Assembly (NCBI RefSeq): GCF_001639275.1
Contig: NZ_LWMU01000081.1
Location: 1-64,000 of the forward strand
DNA from: Methanobrevibacter oralis
Lineage (GTDB): Archaea; Methanobacteriota; Methanobacteria; Methanobacteriales; Methanobacteriaceae
Length of the DNA: 64,000 nucleotides
Reading direction: 5' to 3'
The translations under genes and the position numbers were made by a program. Shown here one piece after another: positions 57,644 through 64,000 of this stretch. The notes under the pieces were generated by a model. It searched no databases. It was not told the origin of the DNA and saw only the letters and a list, made by a program, of their open reading frames with translations. Each line of letters begins with the position of its first letter. The first letter of the stretch is position 1.

Positions 57644-59008
57644 ATGGATATAGAAGGGTTTGTAAGAAAAAGAATTGATGATTATTCATATGATGATTTA
57701 GCTAATCTTTTAGCTATGCACATAAGGGACTATAAAGATATTAATGAGGACAATTCTTATGAAATGGCAAAAGCCGTAATTGATGAGGTTTCAACAACTT
57801 TAAAACTAAAATATAGTGATGATGAATTTTTACGTGAAATCATTGAAGTTCCAAACTCTGGTGTAGAAATGGGTAAAATGGGTGTTGGTTCACGTGGAGC
57901 AGGAGACTTTTTTGTACATAGAAGAATTGCAGATATTGTATCATCTACAAACACAGCATCATTAGTTAATCCGTCAGAGCAAGATGATGGAGGGGTTATA
58001 AAAGCAAAAGCTAAAAATGATGAAGTTTATATTACAACAGCAGTAGACGGAATACACTCTCGTTTAAGTGAATATCCATTTTTAGGAGGTTTTCATGTAA
58101 CTAGAGCAACTTTAAGAGATGTTTGTGTAATGGGGGCAGACCCAGTAGCTATTTTAAGTGATGTTCACCTAGCAGATGATGGAGATGTTAGTAAAATTTT
58201 TGACTTTACGGCAGGAGTTGCAGCAGTTTCTGAGCTAGTAAATGTTCCAATAGTTGCAGGAAGTACCTTAAGAGTGGGGGGGGACATGGTTTTAGGAGAT
58301 AGATTTGTTTCAGCTGTTGGAAGTGTAGGAGTTTCAAATTATCCTCCAACTGCAAGAAAAGGAGCAACAAATGGCGATGTAATTTTACTAACAGAAGGAT
58401 CTGGTGGAGGAACAATAACAACAACAGCACTTTATAATGGATTTTTCGATGTTATATGGGATACAATGAACGTTAACTTTGTTCAAGCATCACATGCGCT
58501 ATTTGAGAATGACCTTGTAAAAGACATTCATGCAATGACGGATGTAACAAATGGAGGACTACGTGGTGACGCTCATGAAATATCAAATACAACAGGGGTT
58601 GGATTAGAATTCGATGAAGAAGAAATTCGCAAAATGGTAGCTCCAAATGTATTAAGCATGCTTGAAACCTTAAATATAGATCATTTAGGTGTTTCAACAG
58701 ATTCTTTAATGTTAATAGTTCCTGAAGACATTGTTGGGGATGTTAAAAAAGCCGTTAGTAGCTATGATGTAGCTATTGGTGAAATTGGTTCAGTAAACAA
58801 TTCAGGAGAAGCAATTTTAAATAAAGAAGATGGTAGTAGTGAAAAATTAGTGCCGCTATTTAGGGAAGCTGCTTATACTAAAATAAAAAAGCTAGTAGGT
58901 GATACAACTCCCGAGGACTTTGAAGCTATGAAACAAAAAGTCCAGAAAGCTTGCGATGATGCAATATCTAAAAAAGAAAAAGTAATTAACTATATACATG
59001 AAAATTAA
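57644..59008 (+). CDS. AIR-synthase-related (PurM-like) protein of methanogens
   Basis: The 454-residue protein has an N-terminal helical extension of about 90 residues and a PurM/HypE/SelD-like core: GVGSRGAGDFFVHRRIADIV, VTRATLRDVCVMGADP, PIVAGSTLRVGGDMVLGD, VILLTEGSGGGTITTTAL and MTDVTNGGLRGDAHEI. The family binds ATP and makes acyl- or phosphoryl-intermediates; the methanogen member has no proven reaction but its sitting behind cfbD suggests a cofactor role. A run of eight G bases (58276-58283) encodes Val-Gly-Gly in the core. It begins 1 nt after hisH. Confidence 0.85.
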   Translation: MDIEGFVRKRIDDYSYDDLANLLAMHIRDYKDINEDNSYEMAKAVIDEVSTTLKLKYSDDEFLREIIEVPNSGVEMGKMGVGSRGAGDFFVHRRIADIVSSTNTASLVNPSEQDDGGVIKAKAKNDEVYITTAVDGIHSRLSEYPFLGGFHVTRATLRDVCVMGADPVAILSDVHLADDGDVSKIFDFTAGVAAVSELVNVPIVAGSTLRVGGDMVLGDRFVSAVGSVGVSNYPPTARKGATNGDVILLTEGSGGGTITTTALYNGFFDVIWDTMNVNFVQASHALFENDLVKDIHAMTDVTNGGLRGDAHEISNTTGVGLEFDEEEIRKMVAPNVLSMLETLNIDHLGVSTDSLMLIVPEDIVGDVKKAVSSYDVAIGEIGSVNNSGEAILNKEDGSSEKLVPLFREAAYTKIKKLVGDTTPEDFEAMKQKVQKACDDAISKKEKVINYIHEN

Positions 59009-59561
59009 TTATCTTTTAAATTTTCCATAGGAAAAACTGTTATATTATAATTTTTAGCTAATTTATATTCGATAAATTAGTTAAATACCTATTTAATTAG
59101 CATATTTTATAAAATATAGAATTAATAATAAATAATTGCTGACTTGGGACTATGTTTTTTCATTTAAATTATATTAAATTCTAAAAAATATATTTTTAAG
59201 CTATCTTTTATGATTATATTAATAAAATACAATGAAAATAATAGTGTATTTTTAAAATTTTAATCTTTATTTATTCATTCATTGGATAGTAGCACTGAAA
59301 TAATTTATATGAATTTTAGAAAATATTTTTTTATATTCAATGCATTTATATATGATAAAAATATAATGCTAATTAAATAAAATTTAACAGAATTTTATTA
59401 AATTTTTTTTTAATAAAAAATTTGATTTTGTTAGTTTTATTTAAATCAGCATGATTTTCATGAAAACTAGTTCAATTTGACTCTTAAGATCATATAATTT
59501 AGAGGATTAAGTTCAAATTAGCTTTTATTTTAGTAAATCATGTATTAAATGAGGTATTGCA
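59009..59561. other. AT-rich intergenic region before the ALP cluster
   Basis: No coding frame, tRNA, hairpin terminator or repeated motif of note was found. The last 100 nt should hold the promoter of the following ALP gene, with an AT-rich element AAGATCATATAATTTA near 59485-59500. It is among the longest gene-free stretches of the window; its length would leave room for upstream regulation of the surface gene. Confidence 0.5.
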
Positions 59562-61274
59562 ATGAAATACAAAAGAAAAATCTTGTTTGGTGTATTGATT
59601 ATCATGTTAATCTGTTGCATCACTACTGTTAGTGCAACAAATGCTGATAATAATCAATCATTGGAAGAAAGTGATGTCATTGAAGTTGATAATGTAGATG
59701 ATACACTTGAAACTGTTGAAATAGAGGATTTGGAAGTTGAAAGAACTGGTGTAAATAATGGATATAATATAAGTGCAATGTACACTGTAACTAATACTAC
59801 ATATGGTAATTTCTTTAAGCCAGATGGAAGCTTAGATGTTGGTTCACAGTGTGGTGCTTTAAGATTTAGTGGTTCATTTATAGATATTCCTTTTAAAAAC
59901 TTTGTGATTAATAGGAATATAGGATTATATTTTTCAAATGATGCTGTATTCCAAAATACTGGTTTTAAATTAACTGCCCAGGGTTTATCTATTAGTGGTG
60001 CTAAATTTACTGGAGATAATTGGGCTGGTAATGGTGCAGTAATTTATATTAACGGTGAAAATGTTAAGGTAAAAAATCTATTTATAAATGTCACTGCTCC
60101 TGATGGTGTTGATTTTCATGGGATTGATGTTTTAAATTCTAGTAATGTAAAGTTATTAAATAATACAATTATTTATAATGTTCCATATGCTAACTCTAAC
60201 TGTTATAATTATGTAATTCGGGTTAAGGATAGTCAAAATGCAGAAGTTGCAAATAATAATATAACTGCTTATTTGCCTCTTAAGGATGTTAATTTTAACG
60301 TTCCGGGCATTACTTTTCCAAACATTGCAACAGATCTTGTTGCGAGCGCAGCTATACAATCATCCAACGGTTTGAACTTTACTAACAATGTGATGCGTAT
60401 AAATGTATCCTGCAGGGCAGGAAGCTATCCGACTTTAGATTCTGTTATTATTGTTGATTCAAATAATTCATATATTGGTCATAATGACATTGTTGAAATT
60501 GATAAAGTTACTCAACATAACCAAGCTAACTATTTGTATGCTGTAGATGTGTATAAATGTTATAATATTGTAATTGATGCTAATAAAATTAGACTTAATA
60601 GTGATGGTGGAGGATTTATTGTTAATAATGGTACTGGAGCAGCATATGGTGTTCAACTTACTGGTCCACACACAGGTGTAGTTATTTCTAATAACAACAT
60701 TACCACTGTTAATAATGGTCCTAATCTTGGTATTTATTCCCAAAATTACTATGGAAATACTAGTTTAACTATTGTTGGCAATAATATTGATGTTACAGGT
60801 TCTGCAGGAACTGATTCATGGTCATTAGTATCTGGCATGGAATTGCAGGATACTTATGCTAATGTAACTGGTAACACTATTCTTGTTAATAATGTTGCAG
60901 GTTATAATCCGTCATTCAATGCATTTGGAGTTAGTTACGCTCAATGGACTTTTGGAAATCATACCTATGATATATACAATAATAATATTCTTGTTAAAAA
61001 TGGAACATATGCGGTTTATTTAATGAGTGCAGTTAATACTAATGTGCATTATAATGCTTTAAAAACTATTAACTCTGCTGGTACTGTTAACTGTGGTGAT
61101 GCTGCAGTATATATTGGTAGTGGAAGTAGTAATAGTGTTAGTAATAATTATTGCCGAGACATTATAAACACTATTTCATCTTCTTTCATAGATTTAAAAA
61201 TACCCTTTGCGAATATTTATAAATCTGGTTCTTATTTAGGAAATTTTCAAAAAATAGGAGTTATAAGAAGTTAA
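59562..61274 (+). CDS. Adhesin-like beta-helix protein without a visible anchor
   Basis: The 570-residue protein has a signal peptide (KRKILFGVLIIMLICCITTVSA), an acidic linker rich in Glu, Asp and Val (residues 25-60) and a right-handed beta-helix of NNT/NNI repeats to about 535. It is paralogous to the 19677-21731 protein (GPNLGIYSQNYYGN, WSLVSGMELQDTY, NHTYDIYNNNI), but stops soon after the helix with IPFANIYKSGSYLGNFQKIG and has neither membrane helix nor Ig-like repeats, so it may be released or wall-held by another protein. The ATG at 59562 follows GAGGTATTGCA. A hairpin lies at 61292-61304. Confidence 0.85.
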   Translation: MKYKRKILFGVLIIMLICCITTVSATNADNNQSLEESDVIEVDNVDDTLETVEIEDLEVERTGVNNGYNISAMYTVTNTTYGNFFKPDGSLDVGSQCGALRFSGSFIDIPFKNFVINRNIGLYFSNDAVFQNTGFKLTAQGLSISGAKFTGDNWAGNGAVIYINGENVKVKNLFINVTAPDGVDFHGIDVLNSSNVKLLNNTIIYNVPYANSNCYNYVIRVKDSQNAEVANNNITAYLPLKDVNFNVPGITFPNIATDLVASAAIQSSNGLNFTNNVMRINVSCRAGSYPTLDSVIIVDSNNSYIGHNDIVEIDKVTQHNQANYLYAVDVYKCYNIVIDANKIRLNSDGGGFIVNNGTGAAYGVQLTGPHTGVVISNNNITTVNNGPNLGIYSQNYYGNTSLTIVGNNIDVTGSAGTDSWSLVSGMELQDTYANVTGNTILVNNVAGYNPSFNAFGVSYAQWTFGNHTYDIYNNNILVKNGTYAVYLMSAVNTNVHYNALKTINSAGTVNCGDAAVYIGSGSSNSVSNNYCRDIINTISSSFIDLKIPFANIYKSGSYLGNFQKIGVIRS

Positions 61275-61291
61275 TTATGTAAAACTATTGG

Positions 61292-61304
61292 GAGTTTAAA
61301 ACTC
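61292..61304 (+). terminator. Hairpin after the beta-helix ALP gene
   Basis: GAGTTT / AAACTC form a short stem between the two ALP genes, followed by CATTTTTTTATTTTTT (a T run from 61308). The next ALP has its own ribosome binding site (TTAGGAGGAC) right behind it. Confidence 0.5.
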
Positions 61305-61337
61305 TCATTTTTTTATTTTTTTAGGAGGACTTTAAAT

Positions 61338-63836
61338 ATGACGTTTAAAAAAATTTTTCTTTTAATTTTAATTTTTACAATTTTACTTTCGTTTAATGCA
61401 GTCAATGCTTTGGAAGATATTAACTCTTCTGATACAGTTGATCAATCAATAGATTTATCAATAGATGATGAAAACATTAATGTTGAGGATAATTCATATG
61501 ATGAAGATACTGTATTAAATGCAGCTGATGGTGATGTTTTAAAAGACGGATCAAATACTTCTTCTGAAGAAAATTCTCAACATGTTGTTTATGTTGGACC
61601 AAATACAGAGGATGGTAACGGATCTTATGATAATCCTTTTAAAACATTAAAGATAGCTGTTCAAAAGACTGAGAATGTTGAAAAGAATTTAACAATCAAG
61701 TTTTTTGAAGGAACTCATATTATAGAAAATACAGCGTTTTGGTCTTATACTAATGTAATTATGGAGCCAGTTAGTGGTGAAGTAATTTTAAAACCAAAAC
61801 CTCATAATAGTGTTGAGTTAACATTTGATGGATGGTATTGGAAAATAAATAATTTAATTTTTGATGCTTCAGACTTAACTGGTAGTTATTATAGGTTAAC
61901 TGGAACTTCTACGGGAGGTGAGATTTATAATTGTACTTTTAGGGGCTTTAATAAAAACCCAATTTTGTATTGGTTAAGAAGTTTGGAATCTAGTCTTATA
62001 GTTTCGAATTGTAAATTCATTGATATTGATAATCCAACAGGATATATTTTAGAATCATTCGGAGGACAATTTAAATATTGTATTTTTTCAGCTAATTGTT
62101 CCAGATTTATAAGTACATTCTCTAAAAATGTAACTTTGGAGGATGTTTGGTTAGGTTCTAATACTATTCCATCTTCTTTTAATATTACAGATGATCTATC
62201 TTTTTATCCTATTCCAATTTATTTTCATAACTGTTCATTAATTATCAATAGGCATGCGATATTTTCTATTTCTGAGAATTATATTAATGATACTGCTTAT
62301 GAGATTGTTGGTAAATTGATGTGGAATGATAGTACAAGTGATGGTATTGATCAGTTAGGTCCTATGAATGTTACTTTATCTTCAACTACTGGTGAATTGC
62401 CAGATACTGCTGTTTTCAAAAATGGTACTTTCAGAGTAATTTATAGAAGTAATTCTAAAGACCATACAGTCACTGCTAAGTTAGACTTTGAAGAATTGGA
62501 ATTGAATTTTGAAACAGCAGATATTGATGTGAGTGTTGAAGATATTCTTATTGGACAATATGCTAATATTACTGTGACTTTACCTGATAATTCAAATGGT
62601 ATAGTTAACGTAGTGGTTAATAATAAAACTTATACAGTGAATGTTACAGACTCATCTTCTGTTAATATTACTGTTGATGAGATTTTAAATGAAGGAGAAT
62701 ACACTGTATATGCCACATTTAAAGATGAAGTAAATCAGGTTTATGGTGAAGCTTCAACTAATTTCACAGTATCCAAAATTGAAGATTATCAAATAAATAT
62801 TATAGCTCCAAGTGAAGCTAAAGTTGGAGATGATGTTATTATAACAATTAATCTTCCAATTGATGCAACAGGAAACCTAACAATCCAAGTAAATGATGAT
62901 AAAGAAAATTTAACAATTGTAAATGGTACTGCTTGTTTAAGCTTAACTCTTTTAAAAGGGGGAAACTATTCAGTCATCGTTAACTATGTGGGTAATGATA
63001 AATATGATGCTAATGAAAACAGCACTAGTTTTACAGTATCTAAACTTGAAACAAACAATACTGATGAGGTATTAAATATTACTACTCCAAGTGATGTGTC
63101 TAGTCCTAGTTTCAGCATTAAATTGCCTGCTGATGCAACTGGTAATTTAACTGTAACCGTGGATGGTAAAAATTACACCCAAGCACTTGTTAATGGTAGT
63201 GCTACTGTAAATGTTCCTGCATTATCAGCTGGAAATCATAATATAGTAATTACCTATTCTGGTGATGATAAATATGCTCCAATAATTAAAAACACTACTA
63301 TAAACATTCCTAAACCTAAACTAGCAGCTAATGATGTTACAATATACTACAATAGTGGATATAAATATAAGATTCGTGTAACATTAAATGGTGTGGCTGT
63401 TAAGGGTAAAAAAGTAACAATTAAATTCAACAAAAAAACCTACACCCTTACAACTGATAAAAATGGATATGCAATCTTAAAAATTGATGCAAAACCAGGA
63501 AAATACACTATAACTGTAACGTACAACAAAGTCAAAGTAACTAAAAAAGTTACTGTAAAAAGTATTGTTTCAGCTAAAAATTTAAAAGTTAAAAAATCAG
63601 CAAAAACACTTAAAATTATAATATCTTTGAAAAATGTAAACAAAAAATACTTAAAAGACAAATTAACTTTAAAATTTAATGGCAAAACATACAAAGCGAA
63701 AATCAACAAAAAAGGTGTAGCAACATTTATTATTAAGAAAAATGTTCTTAAAAAGTTAAAAGTTGGTAAAAAATACACTTACAAGGTATCTTACCTAAAA
63801 GATAGTGTAAATAAAAAAATTACAGTTAAAAAATAG
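61338..63836 (+). CDS. Adhesin-like protein with Ig-like repeats and Lys-rich C terminus
   Basis: This 832-residue secreted protein has a signal peptide (IFLLILIFTILLSFNAVNA), an acidic linker to about residue 85, then YVGPNTEDGNGSYDNPFKTL, the opening of a beta-helix domain that runs to about 330. About four Ig-like domains follow (residues 390-660) with repeated ATGNLTV and NYSVIVNY / AGNHNIVITY phrases. The C terminus is two very Lys-rich repeats of the same type as those in the 42343-45471 protein (TTDKNGYA, KPGKYTITV), ending KITVKK. The basic repeats could bind pseudomurein. AGGAGGAC precedes the ATG. A strong terminator follows. Confidence 0.85.
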   Translation: MTFKKIFLLILIFTILLSFNAVNALEDINSSDTVDQSIDLSIDDENINVEDNSYDEDTVLNAADGDVLKDGSNTSSEENSQHVVYVGPNTEDGNGSYDNPFKTLKIAVQKTENVEKNLTIKFFEGTHIIENTAFWSYTNVIMEPVSGEVILKPKPHNSVELTFDGWYWKINNLIFDASDLTGSYYRLTGTSTGGEIYNCTFRGFNKNPILYWLRSLESSLIVSNCKFIDIDNPTGYILESFGGQFKYCIFSANCSRFISTFSKNVTLEDVWLGSNTIPSSFNITDDLSFYPIPIYFHNCSLIINRHAIFSISENYINDTAYEIVGKLMWNDSTSDGIDQLGPMNVTLSSTTGELPDTAVFKNGTFRVIYRSNSKDHTVTAKLDFEELELNFETADIDVSVEDILIGQYANITVTLPDNSNGIVNVVVNNKTYTVNVTDSSSVNITVDEILNEGEYTVYATFKDEVNQVYGEASTNFTVSKIEDYQINIIAPSEAKVGDDVIITINLPIDATGNLTIQVNDDKENLTIVNGTACLSLTLLKGGNYSVIVNYVGNDKYDANENSTSFTVSKLETNNTDEVLNITTPSDVSSPSFSIKLPADATGNLTVTVDGKNYTQALVNGSATVNVPALSAGNHNIVITYSGDDKYAPIIKNTTINIPKPKLAANDVTIYYNSGYKYKIRVTLNGVAVKGKKVTIKFNKKTYTLTTDKNGYAILKIDAKPGKYTITVTYNKVKVTKKVTVKSIVSAKNLKVKKSAKTLKIIISLKNVNKKYLKDKLTLKFNGKTYKAKINKKGVATFIIKKNVLKKLKVGKKYTYKVSYLKDSVNKKITVKK

Positions 63837-63856
63837 AGATTAAATTTTCTCTATTT
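63831..63856 (+). terminator. Strong hairpin terminator after the third ALP
   Basis: AAATAGAGA / TCTCTATTT form a 9-bp stem around TTAAATTT and run into a long T tract (to about 63870). The stem includes the TAG stop of the preceding ALP. Confidence 0.65.
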
Positions 63857-63878
63857 TTTTTTTATTTTTTATCTAATA

Positions 63879-63889
63879 GGGGGGGGGGG
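63879..63889. repeat. 11-G homopolymer upstream of an ALP gene, possible phase-variation tract
   Basis: Eleven consecutive G bases stand in otherwise AT-only sequence, 78 nt upstream of the ATG at 63967 and about 20 nt upstream of a TATA-like TTTATAATT (63910-63918). Such a run is out of keeping with the base composition of the window and is prone to replication slippage, so it could vary promoter spacing or an activator site. Confidence 0.7.
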
Positions 63890-63966
63890 TGCGACAAAAT
63901 ACATTTTTTTTTATAATTGGACTTTTGCCAAACACTCTTTTTTTAAAAATTTTTGGAGGTAAAATC

Positions 63967-64000
63967 ATGAAAAAGTATTTTATTTTTATATTATTGATCG
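63967..64000 (+). CDS. Start of another secreted (ALP-like) protein, truncated by window end
   Basis: An ATG at 63967 follows TTTTGGAGGTAAAATC, a strong ribosome binding site, and begins MKKYFIFILLI, a lysine-plus-hydrophobic signal peptide start like those of the two preceding ALPs. Only 11 codons are visible. The position in an ALP cluster suggests another surface protein. The G11 tract and TATA-like element upstream suggest its transcription could be switched. Confidence 0.6.
   Translation, partial: MKKYFIFILLI

Noticed and set aside
58276-58283. Programmed frameshift at the G8 run
   Set aside because: The zero frame reads through to a full-length family protein; no second frame with protein-like content follows.
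63440-63778. Minus-strand hydrophobic open frame in the third ALP
   Set aside because: It is the complement of Lys-rich repeats (AAA codons give TTT, Phe), so its hydrophobic look is an artefact.

Overview
This is a window from an AT-rich methanogenic archaeon of the order Methanobacteriales, most likely a Methanobrevibacter close to M. smithii. The lineage call rests on an F420-dependent methylene-H4MPT dehydrogenase (mtd), the F430 biosynthesis subunit CfbD, Mur-type ligases of the kind used for pseudomurein and F430, clamp loader RfcL/RfcS, the Hef helicase-nuclease, a Kae1-Bud32 fusion, archaeal S15 and LeuS, and large adhesin-like surface proteins (ALPs). Promoters are archaeal TATA boxes, several genes look leaderless, and TTG starts are common.

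Region by region. 1-6.4 kb: a gene tail, a ModE-like regulator, a small ferredoxin with a non-canonical start, hisB, mtd, tRNA-Val(UAC), ilvE-uppP and a CobT-type phosphoribosyltransferase. 6.5-16.3 kb: Kae1-Bud32, an XTPase, S15-RecJ-like-aconitase X, a rubredoxin/glutamate-synthase-like protein and two overlapping Mur-family ligases. 16.3-24.1 kb: an accessory island with two ALPs, a decayed ISL3-like element with terminal inverted repeats and a VapBC-like pair. The island ends in a degraded copy of the 3' end of the Mur ligase gene that stands at its other edge. 24.2-41 kb: housekeeping genes, namely hef, a frameshifted sugar isomerase-like gene, a PIN-KH ATPase, hisI-hisS, aroE, rfcL-rfcS, an M48 protease with an EF-hand loop, trmI, leuS, nadE and a Get3/ArsA ATPase. 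42-51.3 kb: a second accessory region. It has a giant secreted repeat protein overlapped by a small four-helix membrane protein, which resembles a polymorphic toxin and its immunity protein. It also has hxlR-cbiE divergent from a macrodomain-SirTM pair with a perfect palindrome between them, and an overlapping pair of surface phosphoesterase-like genes. 51.4-59 kb: a YchF/Obg-like GTPase, an AAA ATPase behind a repeated 17-bp motif, an orphan GNAT/zinc-ribbon protein, and the operon cfbD-hisH-AIR-synthase-like. 59-64 kb: three consecutive ALP genes; the last is cut by the window edge and is preceded by an 11-G tract next to its TATA box.

The housekeeping genes cover methanogenesis cofactors (mtd, cfbD, possibly cfbE, cobT-like, cbiE), amino-acid synthesis (his, ilvE, aroE), translation and tRNA modification, and replication/repair. 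Three accessory themes stand out: surface and conflict proteins; a redox-type regulator next to an ADP-ribosylation writer/eraser pair; and mobile-element debris at the island edges. All functions are assigned by reading motifs and context; no database search was possible.
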